A stretch of DNA of 13,417 nt from an uncultured Clostridia bacterium (GCA_944388635.1 CALXJN010000025.1:1-13417); one strand, 5' to 3'; positions 1 to 7,615 are shown, counted from the first letter of the stretch. The notes: generated by a model not told the origin, from the letters alone. Made by a program: numbers and translations.

Positions 1-1
1 G

Positions 2-142
2 ATGTACACCACACAAGATGAGCAGGGGCAATATCTTTGGGCAAGACCTTGGATATTAGCAACATACGCAACGAAATTCCAGACATATGGCGTTTTGTTC
101 TGGAAAGAAATCTTAAGGTTAAGAGGAATGATAGTGAGATAA
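2..142 (+). CDS. Possible C-terminal tail of an unidentified gene (5' end outside window)
   Basis: A frame open from the window edge ends at TAA 140-142 and is followed 58 bases later by a strong rightward terminator at 201-236, so a gene probably ends here. The 46 visible residues are rich in aromatic residues (YLWARPW, VLFWKEI) and resemble real protein more than random reading. I do not recognise a family. Another frame is open from 37 to 306, but it runs straight through the terminator hairpin and is less likely. Base composition is near half G+C, unlike everything after about 780. Confidence 0.3.
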   Translation: MYTTQDEQGQYLWARPWILATYATKFQTYGVLFWKEILRLRGMIVR

Positions 143-200
143 CACATGCCGAGTCCAAAAGTTTTGCGGAAAAGCAAATATTGGAGGACTACACAGAAAT

Positions 201-236
201 GCCGAGGGCACCCAACCAGGGTGCCCTCGGCTGTTT
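201..236 (+). terminator. Strong rho-independent terminator
   Basis: A perfect 13-base-pair G+C-rich stem (201-213 with 219-231) with a 5-base loop is followed by TGTTTT. It would end rightward transcription from the gene upstream. The same hairpin lies just downstream of the leftward gene ending at 270 and could help end that transcript, although the T run on that side is poor. Confidence 0.85.
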
Positions 237-269
237 TACTATGAATTTCATCCTCCTTTTCCCTCCACC

Positions 270-755
270 TCAAAAACGGATTTCGAAGTGGATAGTGAAA
301 TCTTGACTTCCTTGAGAAGAACTTTCATCCTCCTCCCAGATGATGTGGTCATTGTCTCCGCTATTCGACGGCTTGGAACCGTCAAAGTAGACGTGGAGCC
401 GAACTCTCTTTTGACTCAAGGTTTCGCCAACAACTGTGACATTATCACCAGTGCCAGCGTTCTCGGTACGGTTTATATGACCTTTCCGACTAAAGACATA
501 GCCATCTGCAGCCTTTAAGACCATTGTGCCGTGACCTCTTTCGCCATAAGCCAACTGAGAAGGATCCTTGTCCCACTCGAGGTATTGTTCGATAACTGCC
601 CCGTGGACAGTTACCTTCACGTTAGGATAACCGGTAATCGACGTCGCTGCAACGTCGATATTCTCGATAATCCTAGGCTCCGCTGCCGAAACAGATAAGC
701 CGAAGACAAACGAAAAGAGGATTGCTAATGCTACAACCCGAAGCTTGTTCTTCAT
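270..755 (-). CDS. Secreted hypothetical protein, compositionally foreign
   Basis: The product is 161 residues and I do not recognise the family. It starts with a clear signal peptide: KNKLR, then a hydrophobic stretch at about residues 7-22, with a likely cleavage site after SVSAA (residue 25). The mature part is polar, with beta-rich-looking segments and a Ser/Asp/Glu-rich stretch near residues 130-150, suggesting a small exported protein. The start is supported by AAAGGAG about 9 bases upstream and by a promoter at 831-859. Composition is near half G+C, while genes from 1013 on are far more AT-rich. It has three in-frame CGG codons (738-740, 486-488, 399-401) that must be read as arginine, at residues 6, 90 and 119. 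Skipping the C at the first or second would bring an almost immediate stop. Its codon use is therefore incompatible with the CGG behaviour seen in the rest of the window, which suggests recent transfer or an assembly join. Confidence 0.75.
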   Translation of the reverse strand: MKNKLRVVALAILFSFVFGLSVSAAEPRIIENIDVAATSITGYPNVKVTVHGAVIEQYLEWDKDPSQLAYGERGHGTMVLKAADGYVFSRKGHINRTENAGTGDNVTVVGETLSQKRVRLHVYFDGSKPSNSGDNDHIIWEEDESSSQGSQDFTIHFEIRF

Positions 756-830
756 AATAAAACACTCCTTTCAGTATCATGAAGAAAACACTTGTGAATA
801 TATACGAACCTCTACTTTGAGGATACTTAT

Positions 831-859
831 ATTTTACCATATCTAACAAATATAGTCAA
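831..859 (-). promoter_or_regulatory. SigmaA-type promoter for the leftward secreted-protein gene
   Basis: On the minus strand there is TTGACT (854-859), a 17-base spacer and TAAAAT (831-836). Transcription would start near 824 and give a leader of about 70 bases. In that leader AGTATC (near 822-827) can pair with GATACT (near 773-778), just before the Shine-Dalgarno site. The promoter lies at the edge of the AT-rich DNA. Confidence 0.6.
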
Positions 860-896
860 TTTTACATAAAAAATTACACAAATTTTATAAAAACTA

Positions 897-928
897 TTGA
901 TTTTATAAAAAAATCGTGCTAATATAAT
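897..928 (+). promoter_or_regulatory. Weak candidate promoter for the sortase operon
   Basis: TTGATT (897-902) and TATAAT (923-928) are 20 bases apart, longer than ideal. This is the best rightward candidate in the 760-1012 gap. Confidence 0.3.
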
Positions 929-946
929 TTATATTTAAAAATCTAA

Positions 947-983
947 AGTGCATTTGCACTAATTATTTCAATTCTGAAATAAT
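947..983 (+). repeat. Two adjacent inverted repeats in the sortase leader
   Basis: The first is AGTGCA-TT-TGCACT (947-960). The second is ATTATTTCA-attc-TGAAATAAT (962-983), a perfect 9-base-pair stem. Neither has a T run, so they are not obvious terminators. They lie between the candidate promoter and the start at 1013 and could be an operator or an RNA structure. Confidence 0.45.
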
Positions 984-1012
984 AAAAATCCAATTAAGAA
1001 AAGAGATTATTT

Positions 1013-1600
1013 ATGAAAGAATTTAAAGTTTTGAAAATAACCATGTTATTTTTATTTGTTTTATGTGCTATTTCATTTATATATGTGTCAATTAGATATA
1101 ATTATATAAAAGTCAAACAAGAAAATTTAATAGAAAATATTGAAAAAAATCTGGAGAATACAAAACAAAATGAAATAGAACAAAAGGAAGAAAAAGAAAC
1201 AAAATATATTTTGAACGAAGGAGAAATTGGACTTATTATAATTCCAAGTATAGATGTAAAAGCACCAGTATGTGAGGGAACATCGAGTAATGTTTTAAAA
1301 TATGCGGTTGGACATTTTGAAGAAACAAGTCAATGGAGCGGAAATGTTGCTTTGGCATCACATAATAGAGGCTCATATGCTCACTATTTCTCAAGAATAA
1401 ACGAACTTGAGAGTGGCGAAGAAATTATATATATAACAAATATGGGAGAGAGGAGGTATGAAGTAACAGAGAACAAAGTCATAGAAGAAACAAATGTAGA
1501 AATATTAAAAAATACAAAAGAAAATATTATAACACTAATAACTTGCATAACAGAAAAAAGAGACAAAAGACGATGTATTGTAGGAAAAGAAATTTATTAA
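1013..1600 (+). CDS. Sortase, class D-like transpeptidase
   Basis: A membrane-anchored cysteine transpeptidase that would cut LPXTG-type sorting signals and attach the protein to the cell wall. The 195-residue protein has an N-terminal membrane segment (about residues 8-28), a charged linker (about 35-65) and the catalytic domain (about 68-195). The catalytic residues are visible: His117 in ASHNRG, Cys178 in TLITC and an Arg at 186 or 187 in KRDKRRC. The domain ends normally and shows no break. It is followed 17 bases later by an LPXTG-bearing surface protein, its likely substrate and operon partner. The sorting class is inferred from overall form, since sortase classes D and E are hard to separate by eye. 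The Shine-Dalgarno site is weak (AAGAAAAGAG). Confidence 0.85.
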   Translation: MKEFKVLKITMLFLFVLCAISFIYVSIRYNYIKVKQENLIENIEKNLENTKQNEIEQKEEKETKYILNEGEIGLIIIPSIDVKAPVCEGTSSNVLKYAVGHFEETSQWSGNVALASHNRGSYAHYFSRINELESGEEIIYITNMGERRYEVTENKVIEETNVEILKNTKENIITLITCITEKRDKRRCIVGKEIY

Positions 1601-1617
1601 AAAGAAAGGAAATAATT

Positions 1618-3045
1618 ATGATTAAAAAAATCTGTATAATCTTTACTTTTGTATTAATTGCATTAAATATATCAAAAGTAGAGGCAATGACACAAACAAA
1701 TGAGATAAATATTTTAAATGGACAAGAGATAGAAGATGATAACAGGAATTCAAGCTTAAGAGTATTTGTTGTAGAAAGTGCAACACAGGAAAGGTTACCA
1801 AATGTAACGGTAAAAGTTGAAGAAATAGATACAGGAATTTCTGGAGAATATACAACAAAAGAAGACGGAATTGCTTATATAGATAAAATTGGAGCAGGAG
1901 TGGTTAAAATTACAGTAGTGGCAGTTCCAGATGAGTACAAAATAAACCCTATGGAATTTATAATAGAAATTAAAGAAAATAGAGACGAAACCTATGCAAT
2001 AGGATTAAATCACAAAACAGGACAATTATTGATTAAAAGTGAAGCTGGAACAACATTGTATATATATAATGATAAAAATGTTCTTCAAAGTCAACATGGT
2101 ATTGGAGAAGAAAAGCATATTTATTTAAGTTATATGAATACTGGAAAATATATACTAAAAAAGGTAAGTAATATTAACGGAGAAGAAGTAACTGAAATAA
2201 GCGAATTTATTGTTAAAGAAAATAGTTTGTGTGAAGTAGACTTGACAAAAAAAGAAATAGATATTGTGCCAGATGAACCAGAAGAGGACAAAGAAAATGA
2301 AAACAATAGCACAGAAGAAAAACCAGAAGAGAAACCAGATGATACTGAAATAAAAGAGGAAGAAGATACACCGATTGAAGAAGATGACGACAAAGAAGAA
2401 AATAATCAAGACGAAGATAACAAAAGTGAAGAAGAAGTAGAAAACAAAGAGCCTGAAAAAGAAGAGAAGCCAGAGGAAATAAAAGATAATTTAGAGGGAG
2501 TTACTGTAGAACAAGAAAAAGAAGAAATAGAAGATAGTCAAAAAGATAAAGACGAATCAGCACAAGAAAATCAGCAAACAGAGGAAAAGGAAGAAAACAA
2601 AAATAACATGAATAAAAATGAGGAACAAAAAGAAAATAATCATAAAGATAATCAAATTGAGGAAAATGACAAAGATAAAACTGAAGAGGAAATAAATATA
2701 AAAGAGGATGAAAATAATGAAAAAATAGAAAATAACAAATCAGAAGAAAGTAAGGAAGATGAAATAAACACAGAAGAAAAACATGAAGAAGATAATAAAA
2801 TAGCAAACGCAGAAGAAACAAAAGAAGAAGAAAAAAATGAAAAACAATTAGTCTTAGAAGTGGAAAAGGTAAGCATTAAAAAATTACCAAGGACGGGAGA
2901 AGATTATTTTATAGTCAAAGTGATTATAGCCGATTTAATATTATTTATTTTGTTTTTATTAATTTTAAGTTTAATTCTTAAAAAAAGAAAAACAGACTAC
3001 AAAAATAGTCTGCTTTGTAAGAAATTAAAGAATGATACAAATTAG
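1618..3045 (+). CDS. LPXTG-anchored surface protein with long acidic stalk
   Basis: A cell-wall-anchored surface protein of 475 residues. The start at 1618 is chosen because AAAGAAAGGA lies just upstream and a signal peptide follows (hydrophobic at about residues 4-18, cleavage near VEA at 21-23). Residues about 46-130 resemble a Cna-B/SpaA-type prealbumin domain (LRVFVVESATQERLPNVTVK... IAYIDKI... KITVVAVP). A second beta-rich segment covers about 132-210. Residues about 215-410 are a low-complexity stalk of almost only Glu, Lys, Asn and Asp with a few Pro and Gln. LPRTG at 423-427 is the sorting signal, followed by a membrane helix (about 432-454) and KKRK. An unusual extra tail of about 17 residues follows, which the reading frame gains by running through the spoIVA terminator hairpin. 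The last 21 bases overlap the convergent spoIVA gene. The ligand is unknown. Confidence 0.8.
   Translation: MIKKICIIFTFVLIALNISKVEAMTQTNEINILNGQEIEDDNRNSSLRVFVVESATQERLPNVTVKVEEIDTGISGEYTTKEDGIAYIDKIGAGVVKITVVAVPDEYKINPMEFIIEIKENRDETYAIGLNHKTGQLLIKSEAGTTLYIYNDKNVLQSQHGIGEEKHIYLSYMNTGKYILKKVSNINGEEVTEISEFIVKENSLCEVDLTKKEIDIVPDEPEEDKENENNSTEEKPEEKPDDTEIKEEEDTPIEEDDDKEENNQDEDNKSEEEVENKEPEKEEKPEEIKDNLEGVTVEQEKEEIEDSQKDKDESAQENQQTEEKEENKNNMNKNEEQKENNHKDNQIEENDKDKTEEEINIKEDENNEKIENNKSEESKEDEINTEEKHEEDNKIANAEETKEEEKNEKQLVLEVEKVSIKKLPRTGEDYFIVKVIIADLILFILFLLILSLILKKRKTDYKNSLLCKKLKNDTN
2975..3012 (-). terminator. Leftward terminator of spoIVA, inside the LPXTG gene
   Basis: The stem CAGACTA/TAGTCTG (2993-2999 with 3006-3012) has a 6-base loop. 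Read leftward it is followed by TTTTTCTTTTTTT, a classic intrinsic terminator 13 bases beyond the spoIVA stop. Read rightward the T run is poor. It lies inside the coding sequence of the convergent surface-protein gene and shapes that protein's extra C-terminal tail. Confidence 0.7.
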
Positions 3046-4503
3046 TCCACCACTACCTTCATTTACAATACGCTCTAATGTTTCTTGAAGTTTTAATTGG
3101 GCGTCTTCAGGCATTCTGTATAATTTATTTTGAAGTCCTTCATTTACAAGTTCATGTAAACTTTTTCCAAAAATGTTAGATTCCCAAATTTTTTTAGGAT
3201 CTGTTTCAAACTCAGAAAGTAAGTAATTTACGAGTTCTTCTGATTGCTTTTCAGAGCCGACAATAGGAGAAACTTCGGTGGTTATGTCAGCTCTAATCAT
3301 ATGAATACTAGGAGCTTTGGCTTTAAGTTTTACTCCGAAACGAGAACCCTGTTTAACCATTTCAGGTTCATCTAATATTAATTCATCCATTGAAGGAGTG
3401 ACAATTCCATAGCCTTTTGCTTTTACTTCTTGAAGAGCATAAGCAATTTTATCATACTCTTTTTTAGTGCAAGCAAGAGAAGCCATAGTAGAGAAGAGGT
3501 CACCTTCGTTCGAAACATTAACACCAGTTAGTTCAGTTAAAATTTGATAAAATAAATTATCTTTAAGAGTAATGTTAATATTGGCATTACCATTACCAAG
3601 ATTAATTTCATTTAAAGAAGCATTTGATATAATATCAGTAGTTTTGATAGAAGAAATACTTTTATCAACTTGTTTTAATACAGAGATATTGTTAAATGCT
3701 TCTTTTATTTGAGAATATAGTTGCTTTTTTAACCAATGCTCATCATTTAAAGTATCAACCCATTTTGGCATATCAATATTTATTTGCTCTATTGGGAATT
3801 CGTATAAAAGCTTACTAAACATGTTGTTAATATCATCTATTGATAAATTAGAACAATCAGTTGGAATAACAGATACTGAATATTTTTCCTCCAATTTTGC
3901 AGCTAATTTTCTTGTATATTCGGAGTCAGGCTCTTCACTATTTAAAACAATTACAAATGGTTTATGAAGTTCTTTAAGTTCAGATACAACTCTTTCTTCT
4001 GCTTTTATGTAATCTTCTCTTGGAATGTCTGTTATAGAACCGTCTGTTGTTATAAGTATTCCGATAGTAGAATGTTCAGTAATTACTTTTCTAGTTCCAA
4101 GTTCAGCGGCAGTTTCAAAAGGAATTTCTTCTTCAGACCAAGGAGTTTTAACCATTCTAGGCATATCATCTTCAAGATATCCAATTGCATTATTGACTAG
4201 GTATCCAACACAGTCCACTAATCTTGTTTTAAATTTAATATTATCTCCTAGAGTAATTTCGATGGCTTCGTTTGGAACAAATTTTGGCTCTGTGGTCATA
4301 ATAGTTCTACCAGCAGCACTTTGAGGGAGTTCATCTTGAGCTCTTTCCTTTTTATATTCATTTTCAATATTTGGAATAACTAGTAAATCCATAAAACGCT
4401 TTATAAAAGTAGATTTACCAGTTCTGACAGGACCTACAACACCAATATATATATCACCATCAGTTCTTGATTTTATATCCTGATACAAGCTTAAATTTTC
4501 CAT
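3025..4503 (-). CDS. spoIVA: Stage IV sporulation protein A, spore-coat basement-layer ATPase
   Basis: SpoIVA forms the ATP-driven polymer on the forespore surface on which the spore coat is built. The product is 492 residues, which is the usual family length, and is uninterrupted. The start is supported by AAAGGAAAG upstream. The Walker A motif is at residues 24-31 (GPVRTGKS), and a Walker B-like DCVGY lies near 97-101. The end, GGLICIIL, is typical of the family. In other sporulating Firmicutes the gene is switched on in the mother cell by SigmaE. A weak SigmaE-like site is listed at 4569-4600. The gene contains no in-frame CGG codon; its four CGG trinucleotides are all out of frame (for example GTC GGC and TTC GGA). 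It is transcribed away from the flavoprotein gene, and its 3' end overlaps the surface-protein gene by 21 bases. Confidence 0.97.
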   Translation of the reverse strand: MENLSLYQDIKSRTDGDIYIGVVGPVRTGKSTFIKRFMDLLVIPNIENEYKKERAQDELPQSAAGRTIMTTEPKFVPNEAIEITLGDNIKFKTRLVDCVGYLVNNAIGYLEDDMPRMVKTPWSEEEIPFETAAELGTRKVITEHSTIGILITTDGSITDIPREDYIKAEERVVSELKELHKPFVIVLNSEEPDSEYTRKLAAKLEEKYSVSVIPTDCSNLSIDDINNMFSKLLYEFPIEQINIDMPKWVDTLNDEHWLKKQLYSQIKEAFNNISVLKQVDKSISSIKTTDIISNASLNEINLGNGNANINITLKDNLFYQILTELTGVNVSNEGDLFSTMASLACTKKEYDKIAYALQEVKAKGYGIVTPSMDELILDEPEMVKQGSRFGVKLKAKAPSIHMIRADITTEVSPIVGSEKQSEELVNYLLSEFETDPKKIWESNIFGKSLHELVNEGLQNKLYRMPEDAQLKLQETLERIVNEGSGGLICIIL

Positions 4504-4523
4504 TTTTATTTTCTTTCCTTTCC

Positions 4524-4542
4524 GAAGGAGTTAAAATCCTTC
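4524..4542 (-). repeat. Hairpin in the spoIVA leader
   Basis: GAAGGA-7-TCCTTC forms a 6-base-pair stem just upstream of the spoIVA Shine-Dalgarno site (AAAGGAAAG). It could affect translation of the leader. The evidence is structural only. Confidence 0.3.
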
Positions 4543-4568
4543 TAAATGTTTGTACAAATAACTTTACT

Positions 4569-4600
4569 AATGTATATTAAGAAAATTACTTAATTATTAC
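4569..4600 (-). promoter_or_regulatory. spoIVA: Weak SigmaE-like promoter candidate for spoIVA
   Basis: Leftward, TATACATT (4569-4576) resembles the SigmaE -10 element, and GTAATAAT (4593-4600) is a loose -35 match with a slightly long 16-base gap. Family knowledge predicts SigmaE control, but the match itself is weak. Confidence 0.25.
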
Positions 4601-4632
4601 AAAAAAATGAAAAGTTATGAGAAATTACAAAG

Positions 4633-4661
4633 TTGATAAAGTGATATAAATATTATATAAT
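4633..4661 (+). promoter_or_regulatory. SigmaA promoter for the flavoprotein-yigZ unit
   Basis: TTGATA (4633-4638), a 17-base spacer and TATAAT (4656-4661). The transcript would start near 4668 and reach the start codon at 4709. Confidence 0.75.
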
Positions 4662-4708
4662 CATTCTATATGATTTATGAAAGAGTTTAAGAAGGGATTA
4701 GTGTAATT

Positions 4709-5978
4709 ATGAAAGTAGTAATAGTAGGTGGAGGAGCGGCAGGAATGCTTGCAGGAATTGCAGCAGCAAGAGGAAAAAACGAAGTAATAATTTTAGAAAA
4801 AAATGAATATTGCGGAAAAAAGCTCAGAATAACAGGAAAGGGCAGGTGCAATATAACAAATGCAATTGATATAGATGAATTCATAAATAATATTCCAGGA
4901 AATGGAAAATTTTTGTATAGTGTATTCCAAAATTTCACAAATAAAGATATAGTAAAACTCTTAGAACAAGAAGGACTTAAAACTAAAGTAGAAAGAGGAA
5001 ATAGGGTATTTCCAGTAACAGATAGTGCTAAAAGTGTTGTTGATGCTTTATATAAAGCCTTAAAAGAATTGAACGTAAAAGTTATAACAAATGCAAAAGT
5101 TATAGATATAGAGGTAAAAAACGAAATAGCGATAGGAGTAAAATATATTTTAGAAAATAGAGAAAAAACTATTGAGGCAGATAAAATAATTTTAGCAACA
5201 GGAGGAATGAGCTATCCTTTAACAGGTTCAACAGGAGACGGACAAAAAATTGCAGAAAAATACGGACATTGCATAAAAGAAATGAGACCAGGTCTTGTTC
5301 CATTGGAATGCTTTGAAAAAGATATATGCAAAAATCTGCAAGGACTTAGTTTAAGAAATGTTGCTATAAAAGTAATAGATAAAGAGAAAAATAAAAAGAT
5401 ATATGAAGATTTTGGAGAAATGCTATTTACACATTTTGGAGTAACAGGACCAATTATAATAAGTGCATCATCACATTTAATAAGATATAAAAACGTGGAA
5501 GAATTATTGAAAAACAAAAGAATAGAATTAAGCATTGATTTAAAACCAGCATTAACTTTAGAAAAATTAGATATAAGAATAAGAAGAGATTTTGAAAAGT
5601 ACAAAAATCGCGAGTTAAAAAATAGTCTTGATGAGCTATTACCACAAAAAATAATAGGAGAAATTATTTCACTTTCAAAAATAAATCCTTTTAAAAGAGT
5701 AAATGAAATAACGAAAGAAGAGAGAACAGTTTTAGGAGAAACTATAAAGAATTTTAAATTAACAATAAGTAAATTTAGACCAATAGAAGAAGCAATAGTT
5801 ACAGCGCGGGGGGATAAATGTTAAAGAAATTAATCCAAAAACAATGGAATCAAAGCTAATAAAGAATTTATACTTTGCAGGAGAAATAATAGATGTTGAC
5901 GGGTACACAGGAGGATTTAATTTGCAAATAGCATATTCTACAGGCTATACAGCAGGGAGTGATGAGAAAAATGTTTAA
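4709..5978 (+). CDS. HI0933/YhiN-YtfP family flavoprotein, interrupted by a +1 shift at CGG
   Basis: A predicted NAD(P)/FAD-dependent oxidoreductase of the HI0933 family (E. coli YhiN, B. subtilis YtfP); the substrate is not established. The N-terminal dinucleotide fold is clear: VVIVGGGAAG (residues 3-12), then EKN and GKKLRITGKGRCNITN, a family hallmark. ATGGMSYPLTGSTGDG near 168-183 is also typical. The uninterrupted frame stops at 5822-5824, after 371 codons. The family C-terminus follows in the +1 frame: GGINVKEI, then NLYFAGEIIDVDGYTGGFNL and the end at 5978. If C5807 of the in-frame CGG (5807-5809) is skipped, a complete 422-residue protein results and the VTAGG motif is restored exactly. 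The Shine-Dalgarno is AAGAAGGGA. The rebuilt end overlaps the start of the next gene, as in a tight operon. The break is a sequence error, a recent mutation or recoding; recoding is favoured by the same pattern in three other genes. Confidence 0.88.
5807..5810 (+). other. +1 frameshift site 1: GCG C GGG
   Basis: In-frame CGG at codon 367 of the flavoprotein. Skipping C5807 reads GGG GGG ATA AAT and restores Ala-Gly-Gly-Ile. Without the shift the frame stops five codons later at TAA 5822-5824. Confidence 0.75.
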
Positions 5979-6603
5979 AACTATTGAAAAAGAAGCAGAA
6001 GGCATAATTATTCAAAAAAAATCTAAATTTATAGCAAATATATTTTATGTGGAGAATGAAGAAGAAGCAGAAGAAAGAATAAAAGAAATTAAGAAAAAAT
6101 ATTATGATGCGAGACATAATTGTTATGCATATAGGATAAAAACTAAAAATGGAATAGTACAAAAGCAAAGTGATGATGGTGAACCTTCTGGAACTGCTGG
6201 TGCACCTATGCTTAACATATTAGAAAAAAGAGAAATTTTAAATATAGTTGTAATAGTTACGAGATATTTTGGAGGAATACTTTTAGGTACAGGAGGCTTA
6301 GTTAAAGCTTATTCAGATAGCTTAAAAGAAGCGCTTCAAAATACAACTATAGTAGAAAAAGAGGAGGGATATTCAGCTGAGATAATAACGACTTATGAAA
6401 ATATAAATCAAATTTTACATATTTTATCTACAATGAAAAATGTGAAAATTATAAAAAAAGAATATGTAGAAAATATAAAAATTACTATTGAATTTTCAAA
6501 AAAAGAATATGAAAAAATAACAGAAAATTTAACAAAAAATAATTTGAAAAATACAAAAATACAAAATAAAAAAGAAAAGATTATTAAATTACAAGTGCAC
6601 TGA
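5971..6603 (+). CDS. yigZ: YigZ/IMPACT family protein
   Basis: A member of the UPF0029/YigZ/IMPACT family (YvyE in B. subtilis). Relatives are linked to translation or stress control, but the bacterial reaction is not firmly known. The protein is about 210 residues. The conserved N-terminal domain carries KKSKFIA, ARHNCYAYR, the signature DDGEPSGTAGAPML (near 70-83) and VTRYFGGILLGTGGLVKAYS. The C-terminal part (about 130-210) is the smaller YigZ domain, very rich in Lys and Asn. ATG 5971 fits the family's usual N-terminus; GTG 5959 or ATG 5962 in the same frame are alternatives. It overlaps the rebuilt flavoprotein end, so the two are probably co-transcribed and translationally coupled. There is no frame break and no in-frame CGG. 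Confidence 0.9.
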   Translation: MFKTIEKEAEGIIIQKKSKFIANIFYVENEEEAEERIKEIKKKYYDARHNCYAYRIKTKNGIVQKQSDDGEPSGTAGAPMLNILEKREILNIVVIVTRYFGGILLGTGGLVKAYSDSLKEALQNTTIVEKEEGYSAEIITTYENINQILHILSTMKNVKIIKKEYVENIKITIEFSKKEYEKITENLTKNNLKNTKIQNKKEKIIKLQVH

Positions 6604-6673
6604 AAAATAGCCAAAAAATCGCAACTAACAACGAAGAAAAATAAAATAAAAATGGAAAAAATTAGAAAAACTA

Positions 6674-6702
6674 TTGCCAAAATCTGGAAAAAGTAATATA
6701 AT
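6674..6702 (+). promoter_or_regulatory. spo0A: SigmaA promoter for spo0A
   Basis: TTGCCA (6674-6679), a 17-base spacer and TATAAT (6697-6702). The leader is about 65 bases and ends in TTAGGAGG, a strong Shine-Dalgarno, 10 bases before the GTG start at 6775. I see no convincing SigmaH site or 0A box nearby. Confidence 0.75.
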
Positions 6703-6774
6703 ACAAAAATGGAAAAAATTTACAAATGAAAATGTAAAATTTTTACAAAAATTAAGTTAGGAGGAAAAAGAAAA

Positions 6775-7594
6775 GTGAGAGACAAGTTGTCGATTTTAGT
6801 AGCGGATGACAATATAGACTTTGCCCAAAATTTAACAAGTTATATTGAAAGAGAAGAAGAAATGGAGGTAATCGGTATTGCTAAAGATGGCGTAGAAGCA
6901 GTCGATATGATAAAAAATGCAAAACCAGATGTAGCAATAATAGATGTAATAATGCCACAATTAGATGGCTTAGGAGTCTTAGAAAAAGTAAATGAATCTA
7001 CTTTAGATAAAAAACCGCTTTTTATAGTATTATCAGCAGTAGGACAAGACAAAATTACTGCGAGAGCATTAGAACTTGGAGCACAATATTATGTGGTAAA
7101 GCCTTTTGACATCAACCTTTTGATGAGAAGGGTAAAAGAATTGAAATATTATAAACCTTCACGGAATAAGAAATTCAGGGATTAGCAAAGACATAAGAGC
7201 GCCATATATAGATATTTTACCAGATAAAACTAGGGAAGTAGAAAACTTAGAAGCCTTAGTAACAAATGTAATTCATGAAATAGGAGTTCCAGCACATATA
7301 AAAGGATATCAATATTTAAGAGAAGCAATAATGATGGTCGTAAAAGATATAGATATAATAAATCAAATAACAAAACAACTTTATCCAGATATAGCAATGA
7401 AATTTAGAACTACACCTTCAAGAGTAGAAAGAGCAATTCGCCATGCAATAGAAGTAGCATGGGGAAGAGGACAAACAGAAACTGTAGAAAGTATATTTGG
7501 ATATACAGTATCAGCAGCTAAGGGGAAACCTACTAATTCAGAATTTATAGCAATGATAGCAGATAAGTTGAGGCTTGAACTAAAGAGTGCATGA
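6775..7594 (+). CDS. spo0A: Spo0A sporulation master regulator, interrupted by a +1 shift at CGG
   Basis: Spo0A is the phosphorylation-activated transcription factor that commits cells to sporulation. The receiver domain (residues 1 to about 122) has Asp11/Asp12, the phosphoacceptor Asp57 in IIDVIMP, Ser/Ala in LSAVG and Lys109 in VVKPFD. The frame from GTG 6775 stops at 7183-7185, after 136 codons. The whole Spo0A_C DNA-binding domain follows in the +1 frame: VTNVIHEIGVPAHIKGYQYL, then the recognition region TTPSRVERAIRHAIEVAW, ending at 7594. Skipping C7162 of the in-frame CGG (7162-7164) gives a 272-residue protein, the normal family length, with the junction in the variable linker. Without the shift only a receiver domain would be made, able to accept phosphate but unable to bind DNA. 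The last codons contain a possible promoter for the small locus that follows. Confidence 0.93.
7162..7165 (+). other. spo0A: +1 frameshift site 2: TCA C GGA
   Basis: In-frame CGG at codon 130 of spo0A. Skipping C7162 reads GGA ATA AGA AAT TCA and continues into the DNA-binding domain. Without the shift translation stops seven codons later at TAG 7183-7185. This site is in the variable linker, so conservation of the glycine cannot be judged. Confidence 0.75.
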
Positions 7595-7602
7595 GATATA
7601 AT
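7575..7602 (+). promoter_or_regulatory. Candidate promoter at the end of spo0A
   Basis: TTGAAC (7575-7580), a 16-base spacer and TATAAT (7597-7602). It would start a transcript near 7609 that enters the hairpin at 7616 and the small peptide frame at 7648. Confidence 0.45.
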
Positions 7603-7615
7603 TTTATATGACAAT

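Noticed and set aside
37..306. Open frame of 89 codons on the plus strand
   Set aside because: It runs through the strong terminator hairpin at 201-236 and then antisense to the secreted-protein gene; codons after 201 look like hairpin sequence, not protein.
1384..2876. Several leftward open frames opposite the sortase and surface-protein genes
   Set aside because: They are Ser/Phe/Leu-rich mirror images of the Glu/Lys-rich coding strand, with no start signals.
6784..6793. A 0A-box-like TGTCGAT near the start of spo0A
   Set aside because: It is inside the coding sequence (Leu-Ser-Ile), differs from the TGTCGAA consensus, and has no promoter context.
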